Positions 13,401 to 24,979 of a stretch of 64,000 nucleotides of DNA are shown one piece after another. A program made the translations under genes and the position numbers. A model generated the notes under the pieces. The model saw only the letters and a list, made by a program, of their open reading frames with translations, was not told where the DNA came from and did not search any database. The stretch comes from Zoroaster sp. YZ-2022 (lineage: Eukaryota; Echinodermata; Asteroidea; Forcipulatida; Zoroasteridae): positions 44,751,936 through 44,815,935 of the forward strand of contig CM055822.1 of assembly GCA_029582265.1 (NCBI GenBank), in the 5' to 3' direction. Numbering within the stretch: position 1 is the stretch's first letter; each line of letters begins with the position of its first letter.

Positions 13401-16083
13401 TATAGGCAATGTGTCTGTTATTAAATGACTATTGTATTAATTCAAATAAATTCCACATACCTGAAATGAAAGAAACAAGGGAAACTAATACGTTAGTTGC
13501 TCCACAACAAAAGCTTGTGTTGTAATCTTTCAGTCATACATAAGAATGACTCAAGGATTACAAGCACTGCCAACTCACTAGTTCCCTGTGTTGCACAATC
13601 CGCTGTTTCATGTTGGTTCTCTAGGTTAGGTATTATTGTTAGTAGGGCATGAAACATTTCAGATATGAGGAACTAGAATCGAACAATTTTAGGGGGTGAG
13701 TCAAACAATTTTCTGTGAGCATATTCTGTGACCTCTACATTTGTATAATACATTATGATGTACTATCATTATAAACAGTGCAATAATACACTCAATCATA
13801 CCTTCTGCAAGTTTTCACGTGTGAGCTGGTCTGGCACACTTTCCACCTCTGCCAAGTCAATCTCATTTGAATGTGTCATCAAATTGAATACACATGGGCT
13901 CAAAGCACAAAGTCCAGGGCCACCATGCATAATACTTCACCTGATAAACTGCCCAGCAAGTTTGTATTTTCCTTCTTTGAGATGCTGAATATTATATGAG
14001 AAGTACAGCTTGTCATTCTGTATTTCGAACACCCCCATCTGAAATGAAACCTCCCTAATCAGGAGCCTGCAAATGGAGATCAAATTTCATGTTTCTAATT
14101 ATTACACCATGTCATTTTTTATTATGAAAGAAACATTACATTATGAAGGTGAATTACAAAAACCCAGAGCTCCTAAAGCAGAGAACCACACAGTGTATAT
14201 AATTGCACAGAAACACACAAGAATGCTATACCCAACATATTATTTTCATAATACATACTGAGCACCTCATCAGACAATGTGGCACTTGTGGTGCATGGAA
14301 AGTAGATTGTTTTTAATTCATCACAATACTCACTTAAAAAATTCCCTGCGAGGCCCCCCGCCATCCTCTGCCTCCTCTCCAGCAAACACAATGAATGGTG
14401 TGGAAAGGAAACTGAAACCATCCATCTTTGTACCTCGAACTGCACTTTGCAACACCCGTTTTCTGTGAACTACAATTGTAACTTCTTCACCTGTACGCAT
14501 GGCTTTGTGCTTCATTACTATTTCTTCTACAGTTTTGTCTGGCCTGAAAGGAAATTTGCAAATTTGTACATTTAACAATAGTAATATACAACACAAATAA
14601 ATGAGACATATTTAAAGAGTACTTCAGACTTTGGAAGGCCAAGTTTGGGGAATCAGGTTGGAGCAGGCTGAATCATCTCACCTTCTACCATCAGGACACA
14701 GGTTGGAATCCAGCTCATTATAAGTGCATTGGGTTTTCAGTCCCTACTTGGGTTTTACGTGGACTTATTCATAGAATATTTGTCTGGGGTTTCCTCCCTC
14801 ATGTACAAACTGAGCATTCATTTATCATCTTTTCTAAACAGGTTTTTCAGGCTTGTGAACTACAGTGAGATATGTGCTTTTGAGGAATCCTAGGTATTAT
14901 TACTGTTAACAAAAATGTTTTGAAAAGACACATCCAACACCACATGTAAGGGAAAGTGTTCTTAGATTCCATAGAAAGGGTGCAATAATTGTTGCTCACA
15001 ATTCATGTGCATCATCCTCAGTATTGTCATCATTGATGGAGATTGCTATATCCTCATCATCGTCTGTATCATCCTCTATCAAGTTTATGTAGTTTGTATA
15101 CGGAATGCTTGCACTGGTGTTGTGCATAGAAGTGTTTGAAGTCGAAGCACCCTGAAAGAAATAATCAGCCAACATGCAAAGTCAACAGACAATATCTGCT
15201 GTGGAGCAGCAATTTATATACAACTTGTTTCTTGAATGTTCAAGGTTTTGTCAAATTGAATTGCATACACAACTGAAAAGACTCATTAATTAGTCATCGA
15301 GATATCAGTATGGTTGCATTTTCATAGCTTATGAAATCATGCCTATCAAACCCTATGATAAATAATGATATTATGTGGTATGAAGGCTTTGGGTTCCACC
15401 TTTTGTTGCAATGCAAATCTTTTTTAAGCATGCCCCCTTTTCCTTTTGGCCCCTCAACCCCCTGCATGTCACACGCAGCATTATTTACAAATGTGGAGTT
15501 TCAAAAGGTGACAAAGAGGACAGATGTCATTTCCTTTTGAGGTTCAGATTGTTGCTTCGAGTTGGAAAAGCCAACATGAAATGACAAAAAATGATTATAA
15601 AGTACAAGTGCTATACCTGATGATACTGAAAAACAATGGTTGGGGTGTCTGGCTGATGCACGTCCTTGAGCTGGTAATAAAAGTGAAATAATTTAAAATA
15701 CAATATAACCCCTCTTTAGAAATTATCTTGAAAACCTGTGATTTGGATTTTAAAAAATTATGTAAAATACTAGTATTCCTAACAAATAATTTATCAAATA
15801 TTTCAACTAAAACAAAGACAAAAACAGATTTTTTGTCATTATCACTTCACTCTAGTAATTTTCAATTCTGCCCACCTGTGTTTTGGACACAACTGCAACA
15901 GGCTCTTCCTTGTCAGGAAAGGGGTCTGGCAGACTGTCATCACTGCTATTTTCCATGTCACTTGCTTCCTGGATGACCAATAAATATTACAAAAATTATC
16001 TACTACACTGTACATTGTGCTTGTTTTGGCTAAAATATAACCATTAATTTGCTTTACAAGTGTACGTATACATATATACATAA

Positions 16084-16155
<72 letters not shown>

Positions 16156-19096
16156 GTGAATAATAAAGGTGAAACAGTGCTCACCGGATAGTTATACCCG
16201 AGCTTTCGGCGCGATGCACCTTCATCAGGGGAATTATATATATATAATGTCTCTGATTACATATTTATAATGACATATTTGTTAATTTTGTTGTCCCTTG
16301 TACCCTATTTTGAACAAAAATTGTTATACTATTAATAGTGTACTATTTATACCGAAAAAAAGGATTCATGACTCATAATATAATCCCAAGTATGGTAATT
16401 ATCAAGTAAACACATGTGTGCACCTTTTTCTCTGTGGTCTGCAGGTACAATCTTATCGGGTGCGTCTTCAACTTCTTGAAAAAGCCTTCGAGGGTGAATG
16501 CCTCCCCTGAATCCATCCGTTCTTTCAAAAAATTTCCAGAGAAGTTAGAGACCCTGTATGTTACGTTTTTCAGATGAAGGTTGCTTGCATCATTCTTTCC
16601 TTTTGGAAAAAACAAATCCAGCAGCTCAGTGGTTACATCTTTCAATGAAGATGTTTTTGGCAACTGAAGCATATGAGATCCCCCGCCCCGACAAGCTGCA
16701 ACTTGTTTTTGTTTCTGTCCTTGCGCACTGTGTTTCCACCCACAGTATATGCGATGTGTTGTTTTATCAGTATGAGTTGGAGGAGACTTGGTACTCCGTT
16801 TGCTTTTCACCATCTGACGCAACCTCTGCACCACTGGTGATGCAGAGGTTTGTTCTACAAATGAAAGAAAAATGACGAACAATGTTTCACCAGACTATAT
16901 ATCAAAAGCAAATGAAATATATGGTTATAATGATCAATTTGTTATTGTACTGTCTTGTAATTTGGTTGTTGCCTTGTTGGACTGTCTGTTTATCTGTTTT
17001 GTTTGTAACTTGTACATGCTTGGCAAAAGTGTCTATAGATATGCAACTTGTATCAATAACTATCCAGCAAATCACCTAGCTCTTTCTTAGAAATAAATGT
17101 TAAGAACATTTACCAATATAAATCACAATGGAATGCAAAACCACTGTCACTTGGCACTTTCACCACATGCAATATTATGCCACAATTAAGTCACCATCTG
17201 ACTGTAACAACCCAACCATTAACAGTGTAAATTAAACTTCACAATCAAATCATGCAAAAATTTTTTTTTTTTTTTCTTAAAGTGTTTACTTAATTTAAAA
17301 AAGAACAAGCAACAAGAATTATAGGAATTAGATCAACAGCAGTGCAGCACCTGCAGACTGAAATTTTGTTTCAGTTTAAGGGTCAATCATCAACAATTAT
17401 AACAACTGAGATGTGAATATGTATGGGTGCACTATTATAACAACTGAGATATGAATATGTGTGGGTACACTATTAGTATTATAACAACTGAGATGTTAAT
17501 ATGTGTGGGTACACTGTTATAAAACTGAATTTACACTTTTGTTTTTCTTTATGTTGTTCTCAATGTCATATTCCTTAATTCATAAAATGCTGCAAACCCA
17601 CAAAATGTGGTATCTTTGAAATTTAAAAATGTACAATGTATAAATATACAATGTATAACAACACCTTGTATGTTATCTATTAACCATTCCTAAGGAATAC
17701 AATTTAAAATGGAGTAATATTTTCTTTTTTTATGTATAACAAATATATTCAATTACAAGTTTAAAAAAATAGGTTTGATGTACATACAAATTTATAATAT
17801 TGGAAAATGTAACAATCCCTTTTTCAATCCAGTCTTTAAAATGAAATAACACTTGGACCCAGACTAAAAATGTTGATTAAACCAGATAATTTCAATACAG
17901 GAAATACTACTGAAGTCAAAACTCATGGCATGCGGCTAAATACAGTCAGAAACTTGAGTGTTCTTCAATTGACCAAAAATGTTTTGAGGAGGGCTGGATA
18001 TCCACAGAATGTCAACAGAGTGGTGAAGGTAGACACAGCTGAAAGTTGAACATTTTTTAACCCATGGGGGAAAAGTAATTAACAATTCTAAAACCATAAA
18101 GTGAATACTTTGTAAACAAAAAACTAATTTTTACTCTTTCATTACCCCCATTCCAAATAAATTAAAAACAGTTTATTTAAATCTTGAAAAAGAATGATTG
18201 ATCTTTAAACAATCATGCAACTGTTTACACTTCCTTTTAAAGTATACCCAGTGGAGTTATACAGATCTGAACACAAAACAGGCATTAACTCACTTGTCAT
18301 GGCCTCTTGACATCTGCGCCTGATACGAGCTCTATCTCCAATAAGTAATACGCCAAGAGCAACAACATCAGCATCACCTAAAGAAACTGCCTCTTTTGGC
18401 CCAACCTGAAAATATAAAATATTGTAATATAAAATATTGGAATATTGTAAGTCCTTCCAGCATGAAAGGACAACATCTTATTAAGGTAATTGTAACTTGG
18501 ACATTTTGGAGAAAAGGAGCATGATTACATTGAATGAAGGAAATGTATATAAACATTTGTTTAAATGTTATGCTTTCCTAAAGCTCAGCAAGTACAGGCA
18601 ATAACAATGATATATTACATGGTGAGATATTACACTCAGGTCAAAGCTGTTGCAAACAAAACACAACAACTACTTTGGAAAACTTCACTCATATTGAATG
18701 CATTAAGAAATTAACAATTTCAGTGGTTTTACATTGTGCAATGCAGCTAATTAAATTACTTTTAATTATATAGTAGTATATAAGTAGTTTTATAGCCACT
18801 TCATTACACAATTGTCATTTTCAGTTGATAAACGAGCACAAGGTAAAAGTTGGCATCTCAGCCATATTGATATGTACCATTCATGATTAAATGGATCCCA
18901 AAAAAGAAGTCAAGTATGTCATGGTAATTGGAAGTTGAATATTGGAAGTTTAACATATCTAGAGACATGGTATTTGCTATATATGCTATGTACCTTTAAA
19001 ATAATTATAAAACAAACTGACCTTGTTATCAGCAAAGGTCTTTATGACCTCATCATCAATGCCAAGTTCTTTCAATATGCCCTCCATCAAATCCAT
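10481..19096 (-). CDS. SAM plus HECT-type E3 ubiquitin ligase-like protein (G2E3-like family), 11 exons
   Basis: Exons on the minus strand, 5' to 3': 19022-19096, 18294-18405, 16424-16854, 15876-15968, 15617-15670, 15000-15151, 14334-14543, 13802-14066, 12029-12180, 11068-11300, 10481-10735. All have GT/AG borders and all phases agree, about 677 codons. The start MDLMEGILKELGIDDEVIKT and exon 2 (LGVLLIGDRARIRRR) form a SAM-like domain. Exon 3 holds a domain seen in these proteins (RGGGSHMLQLP, LFFPKGKND, IRLYLQT). Exon 6 is acidic. Exons 7-11 are a HECT-like domain: GGGPRREFFK, HGGPGLCALSP, VHYSPVGSNNK, DFWTGADKVPPSGF and SSTCALILRLP, whose Cys is in the catalytic position. Two lesions are visible: an in-frame TGA at 13938-13940 and a frameshift near 10580-10615 in the last exon. 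Such families are multi-copy in fish and invertebrates. It would transfer ubiquitin; its targets are unknown. Confidence 0.85.
11465..11672 (-). mobile_element. TTAA-type MITE, family 2, copy a
   Basis: Bounded by TTAA. It has inner ends beginning AAAGGGACA and a CAACAGGGCATGGAATT block at one side, with GATTCCATGCACTGTTGAAAG at the other. The same ends and the CCACATGATAAGGTCATAT core occur at 19375, 20632 and 26345. It lies in an intron of the HECT-like gene. Confidence 0.75.
12488..13548. repeat. intronic segment bounded by an 85-bp direct repeat
   Basis: The sequence GAAATGAAAGAAACAAGGGA...CAGTCATACATAAGAA occurs at about 12488-12573 and again at about 13465-13548, with only a few differences. 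The block lies in the intron between HECT exons 8 and 9. It may be an insertion with short direct repeats or a local duplication. Confidence 0.6.
16060..16160. repeat. (TA)n / (CA)n microsatellite
   Basis: Alternating TATATA and CACACA tracts next to the hammerhead-like motif described below; intronic in the HECT-like gene. Confidence 0.9.
16186..16232 (-). ncRNA. hammerhead-like motif at a retroelement 3' end
   Basis: On the minus strand the core CTGATGA (16222-16228) is followed by GGTGC-ATC-GCGCC, which can form a 5-bp stem with a 3-base loop, then GAAA (16204-16207). A further helix GCTC...GAGC closes over the inner pairing GGGTA/TATCC. This is the CUGAUGA-stem II-GAAA layout of hammerhead ribozymes, which occur at the ends of Penelope-like elements and retrozymes. 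The expected cleavage triplet NUH is not clear after the last helix, so activity is doubtful. Confidence 0.35.
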
Positions 19097-19374
19097 GGTC
19101 AGCCTGATGTGCAGCTCAACCTAACTGTAATGTGATACAAACACACCGATACCAGTTATACACCAGAAATGGGTGTGCTCAGGATCTTGGATTTATCAAA
19201 TGTCAAATATGAACACTGATCAAAATCCTGTAACAATTGCACCCTTCTGGTCTGCTTTGACCTGAAAACAATTCACTCTTTGTAAGCCTATCATTTTCCA
19301 TAGGCCTATAACTGTACTATAAATTATCCATGTCATCTGAAATTTCATGATTTAAAAAAGAATAATCAGCTTAT

Positions 19375-19588
19375 TTAAAGGGACAACATTGTCATGATCG
19401 CAGGAGACTTTCAACAGGGCATAGAATCGGTGTCCTATTTTAAGATGAACACACTGACTATAATTACTGGCTAATTTATGCAGAAACAACGATAATATAA
19501 CCTTATCATGTGGGTATTATTTTCTGTCACCGAGTTAATCTAAAACTAGCACTCTGATTCCACGGTTTTTGATCGATTGACTCTTTAA
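19375..19588 (+). mobile_element. TTAA-type MITE, family 2, copy b
   Basis: Starts TTAAAGGGACAACATTGTCA and contains CAACAGGGCATAGAATCGG, then ACCTTATCATGTGGGTATTA and CTAGCACTCTGATTCCAC, ending at TTAA 19585-19588. The right end is eroded. It lies just upstream of the first exon of the HECT-like gene. Confidence 0.75.
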
Positions 19589-20631
19589 AATATATCCTCA
19601 ATTATAGCCTAATTGAAGCACCTAAGGTGGTTATTATTGTGTTGAAAAGTACTTTGAAACTGAGAAATTTGTAAAAATGCTGTAAATATTTTGTCAAATA
19701 ATACACTTCTTTTCATAACTGTGATATTTATGTTCATATTCCAAGAAATTACCAACCAATTACCAAATGAACATCAAAGAATTTATAAGTATTTGTTCAA
19801 TTTAAAAAACAACAGATCCATTTTGAGGATATGTGTAGTTCTTGAAAAAAATCAATGCAAATGCAAAGTATTTAATATTATACAGTTTCATTTCTGCAGC
19901 CACAACAGCTCACTAACAGAATAATGTTGGAACATTGACATCACAGATGTTCATGAAAAAAATGAGGTCATGTACATCCCTTAATTAATATTTGTATGTA
20001 TTAAACTTTTAGTAAAATCAACATTGGTTAAATTAAAAAAGAAATTCCACTTTCACATGCACTAACTTTCAATTAAATCATAATGTTCCAATTTCATTCT
20101 GATTGGTTTTTTTTTGTAAATAAAAGCATGTCCTAACCTCCTAAGACATTAGATAAGTTTATGCAACCACACGCCCTAAGTAACATGACTAGTTTGGAGT
20201 GTTAAATTATAAATGCTAAGCCAAAGTTTGGTGGACATTATAACGTTCTAGGCCCTACAGCTCATTTTTATTGTTTAACGATAGGAATATCAAATGCATG
20301 GCAATAGGGCCTAATAGTAATTACAGTTAGTGTGATTGAACAGAGCTCAAGCAGACAAACAAAATCATTATCCATTTATAAATACATGTGATGTATGTTA
20401 ACGAACACATACAACAATACTTGTTATTAAGCATACCACCAAAGTTTAATGTCAAATGAAACTTTCTGTGTGGAATTCTTACCTTGCTTGTTTCTTATGA
20501 ATAAAAACAACTGTTTTCGTAGTAACATCAACAGAAGGCTTACGCGCTCCCTCAATATGATCGGCCCAGGCCCAGCCTCTCAGATCTTGTGATATTTTTT
20601 TTCATAAGCCCGGCCGCGAAACGGTGAACAC

Positions 20632-21000
20632 TTAAAGGGGAGTATCGTCACGCGATCAGAGCAAACTTTTAACAGGGCACGGAATCGATGTCCTTAAATG
20701 TTTAATATGAACACAGTGAATGGAAATTACTGGGTCATTTATGCAACAGCAATGGTAATATGAGCTTATCATGTGCTTTTTTTCAGTCAATGACTTTATC
20801 TAAAACCAGCACTGTGATTCCATGCCCTGTTGAATGTTATGATATTCAACAGGGCATGGAAAAAATACTGGCTGATCTGTCCATCATTTACGGTAAAACG
20901 ACCTTATCATGTGGGGATTTATGTTTAGTCACTGATGAGTTAATCTAAAACAATCACTCAGATTCCATGTCCTGTTAATCGTGATGATACTGTCCTTTAA
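20632..21000 (+). mobile_element. TTAA-type MITE, family 2, composite copy c
   Basis: Two family-2 units fused. The first ends at CCATGCCCTGTTGAAT (20820-20835) and the second starts with its exact reverse complement (20844-20859), giving a 16-bp perfect hairpin with an 8-base loop. The outer ends are TTAA at 20632 and 20997. It directly abuts the right 20-21 bp array. Confidence 0.75.
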
Positions 21001-21002
21001 CT

Positions 21003-21690
21003 TCTAGCGACCGACAACACTTCTAATGCGACGCGACAACACTTCTAATGCGACGCGACAACACTTCTAGTGCGACCCGACTACACTTCTAGTGCGACGC
21101 GACAACACTTCTAGTGCGACGCGACTACACTTCTAGTGCGACGCGACACACTTCTAGTGCGACCCGACAACACTTCTAGTGCGACGCGACTACACTTCTA
21201 GTGCGACGCGACACACTTCTAGTGCGACCCGACAACACTTCTAGTGCGACGCGACTACACTTCTAGTGCGACGCGACACACTTCTAGTGCGACCCGACTA
21301 CACTTCTAGTGCGACGCGACACACTTCTAGTGCGACCCGACAACACTTCTAGTGCGACGCGACACACTTCTAGTGCGACCCGACAACACTTCTAGTGCGA
21401 CGCGACTACACTTCTAGTGCGACGCGACACACTTCTAGTGCGACGCGACTACACTTCTAGTGCGACGCGACACACTTCTAGTGCGACCCGACAACACTTC
21501 TAGTGCGACGCGACTACACTTCTAGTGCGACGCGACACACTTCTAGTGCGACCCGACTACACTTCTAGTGCGACGCGACACACTTCTAGTGCGACCCGAC
21601 AACACTTCTAGTGCGACGCGACACACTTCTAGTGCGACCCGACAACACTTCTAGTCCTACGCGACACACTTCTAGTGCGACGCGACAACA
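21003..21690 (-). repeat. right 20-21 bp subterminal tandem array, inverted
   Basis: About 33 copies of the same unit as the left array, in the opposite orientation (GACNCGACNACACTTCTAGTGC). The first units carry TTCTAATGCG and the last ones TTCTAGTCCTAC and CTCTTCGTGC, so the edges are more diverged than the middle. The array abuts a TTAA-type MITE on its inner side. Confidence 0.95.
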
Positions 21691-22230
21691 CTCTTCGTGC
21701 AATGTGCATGTGTCCTTTTTAGAACACCATACTCACCAGAGCATGACCGGGGAGACCGCGTCTTCCACCGTATGCTTATGGCTCGTTGCCACGTCGACCG
21801 GGAATCTATACAAATATTCCCGAGAATCCTGTGGCGTGTTTAGACGCTCTCCGATCCGCTGTCCAAAAAAAAATGTGCGTGTATACACGGCCTCCGACGC
21901 GAACTGGTTAAGAATTTTCCTGATAACACCTTCTCAGAGTTGGGCAAAAAAATATTCAAACATGATACAGCTAAAAAAATGTTCTTGAAAACTTTACTTT
22001 TCATAAAAATTTAATTTAGTTGAAATTATTTTGTCACTGGTGGAACCTTCGCGTGGCCTATACACATGTAACTGATAAAACACTTTTAAAACAGCTAGCA
22101 CATGATGCTCCTACATGTACAGTACTACGCCCTTCTCTGGTTTTGATAAGTTTCATCATGTTTCATGCAATCATATTAACATTTTTGGGGGCAGTTATGT
22201 ATAGTCTTTAATAACATCAATTTTATTCAG

Positions 22231-22343
22231 GTCATCGCTATGGTAATGACATTATACCCATCTCAGAAGAAGATAAAGTTAATATGGGTTACAAACCTCC
22301 TGGTAAATTCATGCAAGTCCTTGGCTTCATAAAACAAGAAAAT
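22231..22343 (+). CDS. XRCC5: Ku80 (XRCC5) exon D, Ku core (RYG motif)
   Basis: An exon with acceptor TTATTCAG and donor GTAAGT. Its first two bases complete the Gly codon begun at 3950, and it then reads HRYGNDIIPISEEDK and KFMQVLGFIKQEN. RYG(S/N)DI(V/I)P and the VLGF strand are characteristic of the Ku80 beta-barrel. It begins only 320 bp after the right terminus of the large intronic element. Confidence 0.9.
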
Positions 22344-22483
22344 GTAAGTATATATATGTCTTAATGTCTTGGCATGATTACATTTATTTAATCAGGGAAA
22401 ATACATTCAAATTATTAATTCATTTGAAAATGTATAAATGTAGGTTTCTCTGATCCATATGTCATGGCTGTCAAAGTAATTCA

Positions 22484-22773
22484 GCTATGACAGTGTTGAC
22501 ATTGGCATGAAGTTTGGTCTGGAGAAATGTACTGTGATAACCTTGAAGAGGGGTAAAAGGGTACATTCAGATGGAATTGCTTTACCAGATGGCACACAAT
22601 TGAGGGCATTGGGTGAAGAAGAAAGTTATAAGTATCTTGGAGTGCTTGAAGCAGATCACGTACTGCACGAGGAATCCAAAGAGAGGCTTCATGCTTCAGA
22701 AAGAGTATACATGTATAAGACGAGTGAAGAAGTATTTGAAATCCAAGCTGAATGGAGGAAATATGGTAAATAA
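22484..22773 (+). pseudogene. non-LTR retrotransposon reverse transcriptase fragment
   Basis: An open segment DIGMKFGLEKCTVITLKRGK, followed by LPDGTQLRALGEEESYKYLGVLEAD, corresponds to the palm/thumb part of LINE reverse transcriptases that follows the YxDD motif. The frame closes at 22773 and faint further similarity continues in other frames. It lies in a Ku80 intron. Confidence 0.7.
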
Positions 22774-23807
22774 ATAAAGACTGTTGCGGTGACACTATGT
22801 AGAATTCTCGTTTGAGTGGTAAATAGTTCTGAAAAGAACTGGTTAGTTACATCTATGCTCTGAATTATCTTCAGGAGAATGCCGAACTGTGGGAGATGCT
22901 GTAATTTAATTGAAGCAGTAGAGGGTCATTCTATTCAACTCTTATACAGCTGCACTCAAAGTCGTACTTAAGTGTCACAATGGTTGACTGTTCTCATGGG
23001 TGACACAGTCGTCCACTCCTCCACACAATAGACAATGTTTTGTTTCACTGACGGAACAAAGTGAAGAGGGCCAACCCTCCCAAAATAAAATTATTACATG
23101 TAGCTGCATTGTTATGTTTACTTTGCCAGACAATTGGAACTACATGTAAAAGTGTATTATAGTAACGGCTGCAATAAAGGAAATATCCTACTTAACCCTG
23201 GGGAGCCCAAGGTGTCTTAAAGGTGAAATAAAAAATATTCTTATACATCATCAAACATGTTTGGAATACAAAAACAAATTTATTCAGTGTTTTCGAACAT
23301 TTGACCTCATTTGACCTCATTTACGGAATGTGACATATATGTCACATTGGGTCACACAGGAACCAAATTGTTATGCAATAGGAGCAAATGCACCCACATT
23401 GCAGCTCTGTATTCAAATACAAATAACATGTCTTCTGTACTATTTCAATATGGGACTTATCTGGGATAACAACAATGTATTGGTGGGGTCAGGTGGGTGG
23501 GGTGGGGGTAGGGATTTGGGGGTTATGACTGATAAATATTTTACGGAAAAGTGTAAAAACAATAAAACAAATAAAAAATTATAGTACCAAAACAGTCATC
23601 AATTAATGCAACAGCTAATCAATGCTGCTCTTCAGGTGAAGGGGGTCAGGTGGGGGAGAATGATACAGGAAAAAGCCGGTAAATAACAATAAAAATGAAT
23701 AAATAAATACTATGTGAAATCTGAATCTGGGGATTTTCTGTACCCTTCATACATGGTATCAATCAGGCATGGTTCTTGTATCTAAATTTGGGGGCTGAAC
23801 AGTTTTG

Positions 23808-23915
23808 TCAGTCTTTCACGCCTAACCCCCCCCCCCCCAATCAGTAGTCTTTCACGCCTAACCCCCCCCCCCCCACAAATCAGTAATCTTTCATGCCTAC
23901 CCCCCCCCCCCCCCA
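23808..23915. repeat. poly-C minisatellite, three units
   Basis: Three about 36-bp units GTCTTTCACGCCTAAC followed by runs of 12-14 C. G-rich strand tracts of this size can form quadruplexes. Confidence 0.9.
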
Positions 23916-24160
23916 GTAGAACCATGGCTGGTATCAAGTATACAAATATTGAGCGCCTCAGAGTACAATGGAAAGAATATAACAAGGACAAATTTGCTCT
24001 GTTCCATTTCATGAGGCAAAGCCGAGTGAAATGGAACAGTGCAAATTCTTCACATTGTACGAATGAAAGGGTGTTATATTTATATGACAAACTCTAACAG
24101 CACAAGTCATACTAGTTACATAGGTGTTTCTGGCTTTTACATGATCACAGAATATTACAG

Positions 24161-24670
24161 TTATATGTGGTATGATTTGAAGCAGTTCCGATCCTCAACG
24201 AAACACAGTCTGACATTACACTTCTCACATAGGGTGTTTGTGTTGTTTACCTCACATAGCTTGCAACGACCCCTTTTCACTACTTTCACTGGCCAGTGTG
24301 CATAACTGTCCTTGCGTACATCCTCCACCGGACCTTTACGGACTTTTCGTGGACGTGGAGTGACAGCTGAATCAAGGATATCCTCCTGTGATGGTCTTCC
24401 TGGCCGTCTGGAACACTTTCTTCCCACCAGTGCCGAGGCAACATCTGCTTGAAAAACACGCCGTTTCATCATTGATTTCTTTGGTAGCTGTAGTTTCTCA
24501 TAGTCGCGTCGATACAACAACCAAGCATTCACGATGGCAATCATAATGGAATGCCAAAATAAATACATGTACCAACGCCTTGATTTCATGCGGAACCTGT
24601 ATTTGGCAAGGTAGCTATCCATCAAGTCGATGCCTCCCATGAACTGGTTGCCTCCCATGAACTTATTTAT
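24161..24670 (-). pseudogene. piggyBac-type transposase, C-terminal remnant
   Basis: The frame starts in NQFMGGIDLMDSYLAKYRF and continues RRWYMYLFWHSIMIAIVNAW, the typical region after the last catalytic Asp of DDE_Tnp_1_7 transposases. It ends in a Cys/His-rich domain, HWPVK...CKLCEVN...CEKCNVRLC...RNCFKSYH, the piggyBac C-terminal zinc-binding domain. About 165 residues remain, about a quarter to a third of a full transposase, and the 5' part is absent. It is 2.2 kb outside the 17-kb element whose TTAA ends look piggyBac-like, so it is not evidence of that element's own transposase. Confidence 0.85.
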
Positions 24671-24859
24671 AGGAAATGTTAAATTATTTGGTTTTCTGCA
24701 AACTTTCTTTCCCGCTTTCCATGTTGTTCAACGTTGTTCACCGATAATCACGACACGCTATGCATTGTGTGTTGAAGTTATTGCATTGTGTGTTGAAGCA
24801 GCTGTTGTTGTTGAAGCACAGCACTCATCACACCAACAACTTCAAAATCAGCCGGCCAT

Positions 24860-24979
24860 GAGGCCTTCAGCTACATTGTCCCAGACTATGGAACAACCTC
24901 CCCACGCAAATCCGCCAATCCACTTCAATCTCAACCTTCAAGAAACAGCTTAAGACTGAATTGTTTAGATGTATTTAGA
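24860..24979 (+). pseudogene. LINE ORF2 C-terminal fragment
   Basis: One frame reads PRLWNNLPTQIRQST then FKKQLKTELFRCI and a stop. This is the common C-terminus of L2/CR1-type reverse-transcriptase proteins. Nothing upstream remains. Confidence 0.6.

Larger units (their letters stand above)
4863..21911. mobile_element. 17-kb TTAA-flanked element with inverted termini, inside a Ku80 intron
   Basis: Both ends read TTAACCAGTTCGCGTCGG toward the interior (4863-4880; reverse complement at 21894-21911), an 18-bp perfect inverted repeat whose TTAA would be the target duplication. Behind it the ends differ for about 85-200 bp. They then share, again inverted, a block containing GGTGTTCTAAAAAGGACACA (left about 4956-5000, right about 21680-21745) that runs into arrays of a 20-21 bp repeat. 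Two convergent genes lie between the arrays. TTAA targets and ends of this form are typical of piggyBac; Kolobok and Sola3 also use TTAA. A 252-bp derivative with the same two ends is at 26418-26669, so these ends are mobile in this genome. No piggyBac transposase was found inside; whether the rve gene or a transposase elsewhere moves it is unknown. Confidence 0.72.

Noticed and set aside
21611..21988. 125-codon plus-strand frame at the right array edge
   Set aside because: Starts in the array and crosses the element's terminal inverted repeat into host DNA; no protein pattern.
24161..24670. Transposase of the 17-kb element
   Set aside because: It is a piggyBac C-terminal remnant but lies outside the element's termini and has no matching ends of its own nearby.
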